A stretch of DNA of 64,000 bases from Flavobacteriaceae bacterium (GCA_947446865.1 CANFHX010000006.1:1-64000), one strand, 5' to 3'. Positions 35,585-44,903 are shown, counted from the first letter of the stretch. Numbers and translations are program-made. Notes: generated by a model from the sequence alone, not told the origin.

Positions 35585-36598
35585 ATGAAAATTGAAAATA
35601 AATTATTTTCTATAATAGAAAATACAATTTCAAATTACGACATAATAGACTCATTCGACAGAGAAACGGTATTTTCTGAATTACTAAATTTCTCGAAACC
35701 AGTATCTAATGAAGAAGACGTTTTTAAAATGTATTTCGTATTTAATAAATACAAAAAAATTCTTCATTCATTGAGAGTTGGCGATATTGTGTTAGCCGAA
35801 TACAACTTGAAATATCTAACGGATAAAAATATAACTTACTCAAATAAACTATCTGAAATTGCAATGAATAGTTTATATTTCCCTGTTGTAGCATATTATT
35901 TTTTTAAAAAACAAGATTATGAAAAAGCCCAAATTAATATAGAAAAATCTTATATTGAATTTGATACTCTTTTTAATATGGGGTATAAAAATGTAATTTT
36001 TAATTTTGTAGAGCAAAAAATTAATGAATTTAGAATACTTTATCAAAAAAAAGAAAATGACAAAGCAATTGAATTAATTCAATCACTCTTTCAAAATATT
36101 ATTTCTGATAATAATTTTTATCATTTTAAAATAAACTTTAAAGATGTCTGTATAAACAATGATGAATTGTTGTCCTATTTGAATTATATCCTTGATATTT
36201 GCAATACCTATATTTTGATAGAAAAAGACCAAATCAAGAAAGGAAACAGTGATGCTATTACTTTTATTGAATGTATTAATCAAATATTATTAGAAGAAAA
36301 AGGAAGCATATACACTGATTTATCATTAAACTTTGAGGCATTAAAAATTTTATATTCAAATAACAATGATGAATTTATTACTTTTTCTTGTAAAAATCTA
36401 GACACAACACTTAACAAAAATACTTCTTGTAGTATTTCTTATATTTTTTATAAAGTCTTTTTAAATGTTATTCAAAATGATGAAACTATCTATAAAAAAT
36501 CTATTGAACTATTAAAATCAAAAGAAAAAACAGAATCCTATAAATGTTTTGTTGAAAAATTATTACAAGACGAAAAAATTAAAGTGTGTTCATTTTAA
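35585..36598 (+). CDS. Unrecognised helical protein of the RiPP operon
   Basis: 337 residues, soluble, without signal peptide, almost wholly helical and rich in Asn, Lys, Ile and Tyr. Several stretches look like TPR-type helix pairs (VVAYYFFKKQDYEKAQINIEKSY near 95-120; EFRILYQKKENDKAIELIQSLFQNI near 150-175; CINQILLEEKGSIYTDLSLNFEALKILYSNNN later). I do not recognise a family. It lies 3 bases after the maturase stop and 9 bases before the exporter start, so it surely belongs to the operon. It may be a chaperone or leader-binding partner, or a second maturation factor. No catalytic motif was seen. Confidence 0.75.
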   Translation: MKIENKLFSIIENTISNYDIIDSFDRETVFSELLNFSKPVSNEEDVFKMYFVFNKYKKILHSLRVGDIVLAEYNLKYLTDKNITYSNKLSEIAMNSLYFPVVAYYFFKKQDYEKAQINIEKSYIEFDTLFNMGYKNVIFNFVEQKINEFRILYQKKENDKAIELIQSLFQNIISDNNFYHFKINFKDVCINNDELLSYLNYILDICNTYILIEKDQIKKGNSDAITFIECINQILLEEKGSIYTDLSLNFEALKILYSNNNDEFITFSCKNLDTTLNKNTSCSISYIFYKVFLNVIQNDETIYKKSIELLKSKEKTESYKCFVEKLLQDEKIKVCSF

Positions 36599-36607
36599 AA
36601 TAAATTT

Positions 36608-38809
36608 ATGAAATTTACACCCCAACACGACCAAATGGATTGCGGACCAGCTTGTTTATCAATGATAGCTAGTAAATATGGCAAAAATTATTCACTTCAA
36701 TATCTCCGTGACAATTCTTTTCTAACAAGAGAGGGCGTTTCGTTGTTGGGTCTAACTGAAGCATCTAAAAAAATCGGATTTGAAACGCTATCTGCAAAAC
36801 TTACAATTGAAAAATTAATACAAGAAAAACAAACATTACCTTGTATATTGCATTGGAATCAAAACCATTTTGTTGTATTAAAAAAAATTACTAGAAACAT
36901 ATTTACAAAAAAACATTTTTTTCATTTAGCCGACCCTGCTCACGGATTAATAAAATTAGATGAAATAAAATTTAAAAATTCTTGGATTGTTGATGATAAT
37001 AAAGGGGTTTCACTTTTTTTAGAACCAACAGATGATTTTTATAAAAAAACACCTCCAGTAAACACCACCGTAACGATAAAATACCTATTTACATATCTAA
37101 AACCTTATACAAAAAAATTGAGTATAATGTTACTATTATTGCTATTTGGTAGTTTATTAACATTAATTTTGCCTTTTTTAACTCAAAATTTAATAGATAA
37201 TGGAATTAACACTAAAAATGTAAATAATATTACTATTATTTTATTTGCTCAATTATCAGTATTTTTAGGAGCAATCGTTTTTGAAATTATCAGGAATTGG
37301 TTAATGTTATATATAGGTACAAAAATTAGTATATCTATTATTTCCGACTTTTTAAGTAAATTATTAAAACTACCTATTAAATATTTTGACACTAAATTAG
37401 TTGGTGATTTTAATCAACGAATACAAGATAATGAAAGAATTGAGCATTTTTTAACCTCTCAAAGTTTATTAACTCTTTTCTCTATTATAACATTTTCTGT
37501 TTTTTTTGGCGTATTATGGTATTATGATTTCAAAATTTTATTTATTTATTTGTTATTAACTTTACTTGCAATTGCTTGGTCAATTTTTTGGCTAAACAAA
37601 AGATATATTTTAGATTATTTCAAATTTAAACATCGTAGTGAAAATCAAGATAGCATTTATGAAATGCTAAACGGTGTTACAGAAATGAAACTCAATCAAT
37701 TTGAAAATCTAAAACGTAAAAACTGGGAAATAATACAAGAAAACATATTTAAAATAAACATACGAGTATTAAAAATAGACCAAATACAAATATCAGGCTT
37801 TGAATTTATTAATCAGGTTAAAAACATTCTTGTAACATTTATAGCGGCTACTTTTGTTATAAAAGGTAAAATGACTTTGGGAGAATTATTAAGTGTTTCA
37901 TATATTGTAGGACAAATGAACTCTCCAGTAAACCAATTAGTAAACTTCTTTCGTTCACTACAAGAAGCAAAATTAAGTTTAGAGCGTTTAAATGAAGTTC
38001 AGAACCACCCAACTGAAGAACAAAACTCAAATCAAAAAACAATTTTAATATCTGACAATCGTAATCAAAATTCAGAAATACAATTTAATAACGTATCATT
38101 TCAATACGAAGGCCCAAAATCTCCGTATGTACTGAAAGATATTAATTTCACAATTCCAGACGGAAAAATAACCGCAATAGTTGGAGCAAGTGGAAGCGGA
38201 AAAACAACATTAATGAAATTACTTTTAAAATTTTATGAACCAACAGAAGGAGAATTATTTTTTAATTCAGTAAACATTAATAACATTTCACCAAAAAGTT
38301 TGCGTAAAAATTGTGGTGTAGTAATGCAAGACGGTTTTATATTTTCGGACACAATCGAAAGAAACATCGCCACAGGCGATGAAAACATAGATAAAGAAAA
38401 ACTTCAAAACGCTGTAAAAATTGCAAACATAGAAGAATTTATAAACACATTACCACTTGGCTATAATACCAAAATTGGAGCATCTGGCAATGGGATTTCA
38501 GGCGGACAAAAACAAAGAATTTTAATTGCAAGAGCCGTATATAAAAACCCTCATTATATATTTTTTGACGAAGCAACTTCGGCACTCGATGCCGAAAACG
38601 AAAAAATAATACACGATAATTTGCAACAATTTTTTAAAGGCAAAACAGTTTTAATAATTGCACACCGTTTAAGCACTGTTAAAAATGCCGACCAAATAAT
38701 TGTTTTAAAAAATGGAGAAATTGCAGAAATAGGAAATCATCAGCAATTAGTACAAAATAAAGCCGATTATTTCAATTTAGTTAAAAACCAATTGGAATTA
38801 GGAAATTAA
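36608..38809 (+). CDS. C39-peptidase ABC exporter
   Basis: 733 residues with the full bacteriocin-processing exporter layout. The N-terminal C39 cysteine peptidase has Cys12 (QMDCGPAC), His87 (NHFVVL) and Asp109 (DPAHG). A six-segment membrane domain spans about 165-440. The ATPase has Walker A VGASGSGKTTL, signature ISGGQKQR and Walker B FFDEATSALD. It should cut the precursor after Gly36 and export the core across the inner membrane. It ends the operon; no separate membrane-fusion protein is present. Confidence 0.95.
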   Translation: MKFTPQHDQMDCGPACLSMIASKYGKNYSLQYLRDNSFLTREGVSLLGLTEASKKIGFETLSAKLTIEKLIQEKQTLPCILHWNQNHFVVLKKITRNIFTKKHFFHLADPAHGLIKLDEIKFKNSWIVDDNKGVSLFLEPTDDFYKKTPPVNTTVTIKYLFTYLKPYTKKLSIMLLLLLFGSLLTLILPFLTQNLIDNGINTKNVNNITIILFAQLSVFLGAIVFEIIRNWLMLYIGTKISISIISDFLSKLLKLPIKYFDTKLVGDFNQRIQDNERIEHFLTSQSLLTLFSIITFSVFFGVLWYYDFKILFIYLLLTLLAIAWSIFWLNKRYILDYFKFKHRSENQDSIYEMLNGVTEMKLNQFENLKRKNWEIIQENIFKINIRVLKIDQIQISGFEFINQVKNILVTFIAATFVIKGKMTLGELLSVSYIVGQMNSPVNQLVNFFRSLQEAKLSLERLNEVQNHPTEEQNSNQKTILISDNRNQNSEIQFNNVSFQYEGPKSPYVLKDINFTIPDGKITAIVGASGSGKTTLMKLLLKFYEPTEGELFFNSVNINNISPKSLRKNCGVVMQDGFIFSDTIERNIATGDENIDKEKLQNAVKIANIEEFINTLPLGYNTKIGASGNGISGGQKQRILIARAVYKNPHYIFFDEATSALDAENEKIIHDNLQQFFKGKTVLIIAHRLSTVKNADQIIVLKNGEIAEIGNHQQLVQNKADYFNLVKNQLELGN

Positions 38810-38841
38810 TATAAAATATTTTAAAAATATAAACAACTAAA

Positions 38842-38904
38842 CCGCTCCCCGAAGTGTGCTAGAGTAACAAGATGCTCTGCGTTGGTCTCCCGACCTCGCA
38901 GCCA
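38842..38904. other. Short dyad-rich intergenic tract after the RiPP operon
   Basis: CCGCTCCCCGAAGTGTGC at the left and GGTCTCCCGACC (a small hairpin with a TCCC loop) at the right recall the arms of family A (CCGCT..., AAAGTC-TCCC-GACTTT) but no full inverted repeat is present. No gene is seen from 38810 to 38970. Confidence 0.35.
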
Positions 38905-38970
38905 CAAAAGGATTTAAACATCTCTCAGGTTTTAATAAAATGGCATTAACAGATAAAATTACCAAGAAAC

Positions 38971-39264
38971 TTAATACCTATTCAACTTATCTGGATTTTG
39001 TCTTGCATCAAAAATATCCAATATTATAACATTCTCAAAACTTCTTTCATAGATTATTTTATAACTCCAAATACTTTTATGACGAAATTTTTGTTTGTTT
39101 ATTATTGGATCTATTGAATATTCGAAACGATCGTCTTTTAAATCCTCTGCAAGTTCGATGATTTTATCAACGACCATTTCTGCATTTTGCGGGCTTTCTT
39201 GAAGTATATAAAAGTAAATTCTAGCTAAAGAATTTCTCGCTTCTTCCGACCAAACAAGATTCAT
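38971..39264 (-). CDS. RelE/ParE superfamily toxin
   Basis: 97 residues. MNLVWSEEARNSLARIYFYILQESPQNAEMVVDKI is the usual start of the RelE/ParE fold, and RHKSIWSYKIIYERSFENVIILDIFDARQNP its C-terminal strands. It would inhibit translation or gyrase; the two cannot be told apart here. Its ATG abuts the stop of the upstream antitoxin gene (one shared base), as in type II toxin-antitoxin pairs. The pair lies between the RiPP operon and the dehydrogenase genes. Confidence 0.87.
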   Translation of the reverse strand: MNLVWSEEARNSLARIYFYILQESPQNAEMVVDKIIELAEDLKDDRFEYSIDPIINKQKFRHKSIWSYKIIYERSFENVIILDIFDARQNPDKLNRY

Positions 39265-39509
39265 TATTTTACGGAGAAAATATGTTTTTTAACCTCTTCT
39301 GTAGTAAAGGTTTTGGTACCTTTTGCAATAGATTCACTGATTGATTCTATGTGACTAACGTATTGGTTTTTAGTTAAAGGTTTACCATCAATTGTGTATG
39401 CCACAACATAATTACCATTTAAAACAGTATCAATTTGATTCAAAAGGTTGTCGTCTTGAATGTTTTTTACTTTTTGAATGATTTTGGTTTTATGTTGTTC
39501 TAAATTCAT
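39264..39509 (-). CDS. Antitoxin partner of the RelE/ParE-type toxin
   Basis: 81 residues from MNLEQHKTKI (39507-39509), or 83 from a Met two codons earlier. It is small and charged, with helices (KTKIIQKVKNIQDDNLLNQIDTVL) and a C-terminal TEEVKKHIFSVK. It resembles the short antitoxin-like proteins found ahead of RelE/ParE toxins in Bacteroidota, with no clear helix-turn-helix. The one-base overlap with the toxin gene supports the assignment. Confidence 0.75.
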   Translation of the reverse strand: MNLEQHKTKIIQKVKNIQDDNLLNQIDTVLNGNYVVAYTIDGKPLTKNQYVSHIESISESIAKGTKTFTTEEVKKHIFSVK

Positions 39510-39633
39510 AATCAAAATTTTATAAAGTAAAGATACTAAAAAATATATAACTGAATTATACTTTTAATCTAGCAAAAAAAAAAAATCTTAAAGGATTTTA
39601 GAAACAAAATGTTCATTTGAAAACCAACTGCCC

Positions 39634-39776
39634 TAGCCCAGATTGTAATGGAAAGCTTTTTGTGAAAGAATGCTATTTTTTGTTGACATAAAAAAGCGAC
39701 CAACGGAAGCTCTTTTTATGGCTTACAAAAAAAGCATTGTTCACAAAAACTTGTAATGGAAAGCTGGAAATTGCTT
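39634..39776 (+). repeat. Dispersed repeat family B, copy 3 (degenerate)
   Basis: It starts TAGCCCAGATTGTAATGGAA and ends ACTTGTAATGGAAAGCTGGA...TTGCTTCT, with long inverted words in the middle (TTTTTGTGAA..., TTCACAAAAA). It reaches the stop codon of the E1 gene at 39777, so part of it may be the 3' untranslated end. The 39516-39776 gap holds no gene. Confidence 0.6.
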
Positions 39777-41822
39777 CTAATACTCCAAAAGTTCCTCCAT
39801 TTTCAATCGTACTTTATCCACATTCGGAATCATAGTAAACTCCAAAACGCTGTTAAGCGGGATGGCTGGCATGTTCTCGGAGCCAATCACCATAACGGGT
39901 GCGTCCAAATATTTAAAACACTTTTCTTGAATTAATCCTGCCAAACTTCTGGCGAAAGAGTTATTGGTAGGCTCTTCGGTTACAACCAAACATTTTTTGG
40001 CTTTCTTAACCGATTTAAAAATCGCTTCTTCATCAAGTGGATACAAAGTTCGCAAATCGATAATCTCCACTTGGTTTTTCATTGTTGCCGAAGCATTTAA
40101 TGCCCAATGCACTCCCATTCCGTAGGTGATAACAGTTATAGTTTCATCAGTTTCTTGCTCCCATATTTCTTGAACGACATTCGCTTTTCCAAATGGCAAC
40201 ATATAATCTTCACTCGGCTCGTTCACTCTTGCGGCATCGGTACCTTTCACTTTACTCCAATACAAACCTTTATGCTCTAAAATCACCACCGGATTTGGGT
40301 CGTAATAAGCGGCTTTTAAGAGTCCTTTTAAGTCGGCGCCATTACTTGGATAGGCGATTTTTATTCCTCGAATATTGGTCAGAACGCTTTCTACAGAAGA
40401 CGAATGGTAAGGTCCGCCACTTCCGTAAGCGCCAATTGGCACTCGCAAAATCATGCTTACCGGCCATTTTCCGTTGGATAAATAACACGAGCGACTAACT
40501 TCGGTAAACAATTGGTTCAATCCTGGCCAAATATAATCGGCAAACTGTACCTCAACAATTGGCTTCAATCCAACTGCCGACATCCCAACGGTAGAACCTA
40601 CAATAAATGCTTCTTGAATGGGTGTATTGAAAACCCGTTCGTCGCCAAATTTTTGTGCCAAAGTTGCTGCTTCTCTAAAAACGCCACCCAATCGTCCGCC
40701 TACGTCTTGTCCGTAAAGCAAACATTCGGGGTGTTTTTTCATTAATTCTTCCACAGCAAATAAGGCGCAATCTACCATCACTACTTTGTCTTCTCGTGGT
40801 GGATTTCGTTCTCCAACTTCTTCCGTAATGGGTGTTGGAGCAAAATCGTGCGTAAATAAATCTTCCGGAGAAGGATCTTCTGCTACTTGTGCTCTATCAA
40901 AATCATTCTGAACCAAAGTGGCAACCTCCGATTCTATTTTATTTATTTCTTCTTGTTTAAATCCAGCGTCCAACAATTGCTGCATCAATACTGGATAAGG
41001 ATCCCGAGATTGTGCTTCTTCCAAATCATCGCGATACCATTCCATGCGAACTCCAGAAGTATGGTGGTTCAACAACGGAACTTTGGCATGAACTAAAAAC
41101 GGTCTTCGTTCTTCCCGAATAGTTTTCACCACTTTTTGAAGTGCCAAATAATTTTCGGTAAAATTAGCGCCATCAATAGAAATGGCTTCAATTCCGTGAA
41201 ATCCTTTAGCATATTCAAACGCATTTTGTGCACGAGTTTCGGCAGCATTAGCAGAAATATCCCAACCGTTATCTTGTACCAAATACAAAATTGGAAGTTG
41301 TTTTAAGGCTGCCATTTGCAGGGCTTCCGCAATTTCTCCTTCGGTTACCGAGGCATCACCAAGAGAACAAACTACGAATGGTTTTTCATCATCCTCCTCT
41401 TGAATTCCTGTATTTTCTTTATACCAAAATCCCATTGCCGCTCCTGTTGCAGGAATGGCTTGCATTCCGGTTGCAGAGGATTGGTGTGGGATTTTTGGTT
41501 TATCGGCATCTTTCAAACTCGGATGGCAATAATAGGTTCGTCCACCCGAAAACGGATCCTCTTTTTTCGCCATTAATTGCAACATCAAATCATAGGGTTG
41601 CATCCCAATTCCCAACAACATTGCATCATCCCGATAATACGGAAACGCATAATCTTGTGGCAACAATTGCATCGCCATTGCAATTTGAATCGCTTCATGA
41701 CCGCGGGAAGTAGCATGTACGTATTTGGAAACAATCTTAAAATTATCTTCATACAAAGTCGACATTGCCTTAGCAGTTGCCATTGTTGAAAATGCTTTTT
41801 CGAGGATATTTTTGTCTAACAT
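39777..41822 (-). CDS. Branched-chain 2-oxo acid dehydrogenase E1, fused alpha and beta subunits
   Basis: 681 residues. Residues about 1-330 form the alpha-like half with the thiamine diphosphate region GDASVTEGEIAEALQMA...QDNGWDIS. From about 345 the beta-like half follows (VDCALFAVEELMKKHPECLLYGQDVGGRLGG, PIQEAFIVGSTVGMSAVGLKPIVEVQFADY, PIGAYGSGGPYHSSS). Such fused E1 proteins are common in Bacteroidota. It decarboxylates 2-oxoisovalerate and related acids. ilvE and the E2 gene lie directly upstream on the same strand. Confidence 0.93.
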   Translation of the reverse strand: MLDKNILEKAFSTMATAKAMSTLYEDNFKIVSKYVHATSRGHEAIQIAMAMQLLPQDYAFPYYRDDAMLLGIGMQPYDLMLQLMAKKEDPFSGGRTYYCHPSLKDADKPKIPHQSSATGMQAIPATGAAMGFWYKENTGIQEEDDEKPFVVCSLGDASVTEGEIAEALQMAALKQLPILYLVQDNGWDISANAAETRAQNAFEYAKGFHGIEAISIDGANFTENYLALQKVVKTIREERRPFLVHAKVPLLNHHTSGVRMEWYRDDLEEAQSRDPYPVLMQQLLDAGFKQEEINKIESEVATLVQNDFDRAQVAEDPSPEDLFTHDFAPTPITEEVGERNPPREDKVVMVDCALFAVEELMKKHPECLLYGQDVGGRLGGVFREAATLAQKFGDERVFNTPIQEAFIVGSTVGMSAVGLKPIVEVQFADYIWPGLNQLFTEVSRSCYLSNGKWPVSMILRVPIGAYGSGGPYHSSSVESVLTNIRGIKIAYPSNGADLKGLLKAAYYDPNPVVILEHKGLYWSKVKGTDAARVNEPSEDYMLPFGKANVVQEIWEQETDETITVITYGMGVHWALNASATMKNQVEIIDLRTLYPLDEEAIFKSVKKAKKCLVVTEEPTNNSFARSLAGLIQEKCFKYLDAPVMVIGSENMPAIPLNSVLEFTMIPNVDKVRLKMEELLEY

Positions 41823-41842
41823 TTGTTCGAACTATTTTTTTT

Positions 41843-41886
41843 AACCATTAAGGTATTAAGGTAAAACTTAATGAACCTTAATGGTT
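41843..41886. terminator. Inverted word-repeat between ilvE and the E1 gene
   Basis: AACCATTAAGGT and ACCTTAATGGTT pair over 12 bp. The same AACCATTAAGGTATTAAGG word occurs unpaired at 48339, 58127 and 59672. It may weaken readthrough from ilvE into the E1 gene. Confidence 0.55.
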
Positions 41887-41896
41887 TAATTTTTTA

Positions 41897-42964
41897 TTAC
41901 TTTGCTTCTACAATCCAACCGAATTTATCTTCTTCGTTTTGCAATTTTATAGCATTCAATGTATCGTTTACCATCACAGAAACTGGATTTTCTTCAGGAA
42001 ATTGAATCAATAAATCGTTGTTTCCAATTTCTTCAATCATCGCAATTCCTACTGCAGTTCCGGTTCCGAAGGCTTCTTCCAAAGTTCCGTTTTTAGAGGC
42101 TTCCATAATTTCAGAAATCGTAATCGGTCTTTCGGTCACTTCAAAACCTTTGCTTCGCAATAAATCGATCACACTCATTCTTGTAATTCCAGATAAAATA
42201 GAACCACTTAAATCGGGGGTAATGAATTTTCCATCTATTTTAAAGAAAATATTCATCGTTCCCACTTCTTGAATGTATTGAAAATCTTGAGCGTCCAACC
42301 ACAATACCTGGTCATAACCTTTTGCTTTAGCGTATTCCGTTGGGCGAATCGCTGCGGCATAATTCCCGGCTGCTTTTGCTTCACCAGTACCGCCATTTAC
42401 GGCACGAACGTATTTTTTTTCAGCGTATAATTTAATTTTTCTATTGAAAAAAGGCCCTGCTGGAGATGCCATCACAATAAATTTAAAACTAGTTGCGGCA
42501 CGCATTCCAATAAACGCTTCATCGGCATACATAAATGGGCGCAAATACAAGGCACTTCCTACTTTAGTTGGAATCCAATTTTTTTCTAAAGCAGTAAATT
42601 GTTTTAATGCTTCCACAAATAAATCTTCCGGAAACGAAGGCATTCCCATTCGATCCGCACTATGATTAAATCGTTTTGCATTCTCATCTGGACGAAACAA
42701 TAAGGCAGTTCCGTCTTTTCCTAAAGTTGCTTTCATCCCTTCAAAAATCGCTTGACCGTAATGCAACGCCATGGCTGCTGGATGCGTTGGAATTAAGGCT
42801 AAAGGTTCTATTCTTGGATTGCTCCATGCTCCATTTTCATAATCACAAATAAACATGTGATCGGTGAAATTGGTTCCCATCGTGATGTTATTCAAATCTA
42901 CTTCGTTAACTTTCGATTCGGAAACTTTAGTTATTTTAATAGATGGTGTCAATATATCTTGCAT
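41897..42964 (-). CDS. ilvE: Branched-chain amino acid aminotransferase
   Basis: 355 residues, class IV PLP aminotransferase of the eukaryote-like long type. HYGQAIFEGMKA is the substrate gate and GGTGEAKAAGNYAAAI carries the region around the PLP Lys. QVLWLDAQDFQYIQEVGTMNIFF and SGSILSGITRMSVIDLLR complete the family signature. It interconverts Leu, Ile and Val and their 2-oxo acids. Its place between E2 and E1 of the branched-chain dehydrogenase suggests a catabolic role here. Confidence 0.95.
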   Translation of the reverse strand: MQDILTPSIKITKVSESKVNEVDLNNITMGTNFTDHMFICDYENGAWSNPRIEPLALIPTHPAAMALHYGQAIFEGMKATLGKDGTALLFRPDENAKRFNHSADRMGMPSFPEDLFVEALKQFTALEKNWIPTKVGSALYLRPFMYADEAFIGMRAATSFKFIVMASPAGPFFNRKIKLYAEKKYVRAVNGGTGEAKAAGNYAAAIRPTEYAKAKGYDQVLWLDAQDFQYIQEVGTMNIFFKIDGKFITPDLSGSILSGITRMSVIDLLRSKGFEVTERPITISEIMEASKNGTLEEAFGTGTAVGIAMIEEIGNNDLLIQFPEENPVSVMVNDTLNAIKLQNEEDKFGWIVEAK

Positions 42965-42967
42965 AAT

Positions 42968-44254
42968 TTATAGCGTTGTGTTTGTTTCAAATTGTTCTAA
43001 ATAATCGCCAATTTTTCTTAAGAAAGAGCCTCCTAAAAATCCATCCACTACTCTGTGGTCAAAGGATAAAGAAAGATACATCATACTTCTAATGGCAATT
43101 TCGTCCCCTTTTTCAGTGGTAATCACTTCGGGACGTTTTTTAATAATTCCGAGTGCTAAAATAGCAACTTCGGGTTGGTTGATAATTGGGGTTCCCATCA
43201 AACTTCCAAAGGTTCCCACATTGGAAATCGTAAAGGTGCTTCCTTGAATTTCTTCAGGCTTTAATTTGTTGTTTCGAGAAGCATCTGCCAAATAATTAAC
43301 ATCTGTTGCTAATGCTACTAAATCTTTTTCATTGGCATTTCGAACTACTGGAACAATCAAATTTCCATTAGGTAAGGCCGTTGCCATTCCGATATGGATG
43401 TCGTTGTGCACGATAATATTCTTCTCATCCACAGAAACATTAATCATCGGAAAATCTACAATTGCTTTCGCTACTGCTTGAACAAAAACGGGCGTAAACG
43501 TAAGTTTTTGGTTGTATTTCTCTTGAAAATTCTCTTTATTTTCATTTCTCCAATTCACCAAATTCGTAACATCCACTTCAATATACGAAGTTACGTGTGG
43601 CGATGTTTGTTTGGAATACACCATATGATCCGCAATCATTTTGCGCATGCGATCCATTTCTACAATTCGGTCTTTGCCTTCTACAAAATTGATTTTTGGC
43701 TTAGGATAAGATGTTGTAGGTTGTAGGTTTTGGGTTGTAGGTTTTGATTGTATTGGGTATTTTCTATCCTTCAAATAGTTGAAAACATCCCTTTTTTGTA
43801 AACGCCCCTCTGCTCCTGAGCCTAGAATGGTTTGTAATTCTTCAATAGAAAGGTTTTCTTTTTGGGCAATGGAAATGATTAATGGAGAAATAAACGCGTC
43901 AGTGTTGCGAGTTGCGAGTTGCGAGTTGCGAGTTTCAGTTTTTTGATTTAAAACAACTTCGCCTTTTTTAACCTCTGTTTTTTTACTTCCAACTTCTGAC
44001 TTCTGACTTCCTACTTTTTCTTCAATCAACGCCAAAACAGTTCCTACTTCAACGACAGCATCTTTATGAAAACGGATTTCTGTAATAATTCCAGAAATTG
44101 GCGCTGGCACTTCACTATCGACTTTATCGGTAGCGACTTCTAAAATAGTTTCTTCGGCTTCTACATAATCACCAACGTTTTTCAACCAACTGATTATTGT
44201 TGCTTCGGAAATGCTTTCACCCATTTTGGGCATTTTGAATTCTATTATTGACAT
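42968..44254 (-). CDS. 2-oxo acid dehydrogenase E2, dihydrolipoamide acyltransferase
   Basis: 428 residues with one lipoyl domain (Lys in EVATDKVDSEVPAP), an E1/E3-binding domain (ISPLIISIAQKENLSIEELQTI) and a C-terminal catalytic core (FDHRVVDGFLGGSF). This single-lipoyl form next to ilvE and fused E1 is the branched-chain type (bkdB). The two linkers (NQKTETRNSQLATRNTDAF and PIQSKPTTQNLQPTTSYPK) are encoded by word-like repeats such as AGTTGCGAGTTGCGAG and GTTGTAGGTTTTGGGTTG. It precedes ilvE by 3 bases. Confidence 0.92.
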   Translation of the reverse strand: MSIIEFKMPKMGESISEATIISWLKNVGDYVEAEETILEVATDKVDSEVPAPISGIITEIRFHKDAVVEVGTVLALIEEKVGSQKSEVGSKKTEVKKGEVVLNQKTETRNSQLATRNTDAFISPLIISIAQKENLSIEELQTILGSGAEGRLQKRDVFNYLKDRKYPIQSKPTTQNLQPTTSYPKPKINFVEGKDRIVEMDRMRKMIADHMVYSKQTSPHVTSYIEVDVTNLVNWRNENKENFQEKYNQKLTFTPVFVQAVAKAIVDFPMINVSVDEKNIIVHNDIHIGMATALPNGNLIVPVVRNANEKDLVALATDVNYLADASRNNKLKPEEIQGSTFTISNVGTFGSLMGTPIINQPEVAILALGIIKKRPEVITTEKGDEIAIRSMMYLSLSFDHRVVDGFLGGSFLRKIGDYLEQFETNTTL

Positions 44255-44291
44255 ATATTTTTTTTTCGTACGGACAATTCGCGAATTGTCC

Positions 44292-44888
44292 CTACCTTTT
44301 CTTAAATTCTTCTAATGTTTTGTAAAACGATTCTTGTGTTGGACGATCCACTGGAATTTCTCGTAACGGCTCTACTGCTTTTAATGTTTCGTAACATTCT
44401 TTTGGCAATTGTTGGTACAAGGCAGTTCCTTTAGTTTTCCAATCGATCATTTCATCAGAAACATCTTTTATTATAGTTGCTGGATTTCCAACCACCATTT
44501 TTCGGTTCGGAATTTGCATTCCGGCTTTGATGAAACTTAACGCTCCAACGATACATTCATCGCCAACAGTTACGTCATCCATGATTACGGCATTCATTCC
44601 GATAAGGGAATTGGCGCCAATGTTGGCTCCGTGAATAATCGCTCCATGACCTATATGTGCTCCGGCTTTTAAAACCATAGTCTTCCCAGGAAACATGTGA
44701 ATCGTACAGTTTTCTTGTACGTTGCAACCATCTTCAATGATGATTTCGCCCCAATCGCCACGAATGGCAGCACCTGGACCAACATATACATTTTTCCCAA
44801 TAATCACATTACCCGTTACCGCGGCTTGCGGATGGATGAAACTACTTTCGTGTATGACTGGGATGAACCCTTTGAATTCGTATATCAT
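44292..44888 (-). CDS. paaY: Gamma carbonic anhydrase family protein, PaaY-like
   Basis: 198 residues with a left-handed beta-helix of hexapeptide repeats (IHPQAAVTGNVIIGKNVYVGPGAAIRGD and ENCTIHMFPGKTMVLKAGAHIGHGAIIHGANIG). The metal-binding His residues in this family lie in the IHMF, HIGHGAIIHG segments. The C-terminal tail is extended and helical. PaaY thioesterases in phenylacetate clusters release stalled CoA esters. The gene is the last of the phenylacetate cluster, next to an enoyl-CoA hydratase and paaZ, which supports the PaaY name. Confidence 0.82.
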   Translation of the reverse strand: MIYEFKGFIPVIHESSFIHPQAAVTGNVIIGKNVYVGPGAAIRGDWGEIIIEDGCNVQENCTIHMFPGKTMVLKAGAHIGHGAIIHGANIGANSLIGMNAVIMDDVTVGDECIVGALSFIKAGMQIPNRKMVVGNPATIIKDVSDEMIDWKTKGTALYQQLPKECYETLKAVEPLREIPVDRPTQESFYKTLEEFKKR

Positions 44889-44903
44889 TTTTTTAGGTTG
44901 TAG

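Noticed and set aside
38940..39030. Short plus-strand frame starting MALTDKITKKL
   Set aside because: Only about 29 codons and mostly antisense to the RelE/ParE-type toxin gene; no support for a gene.
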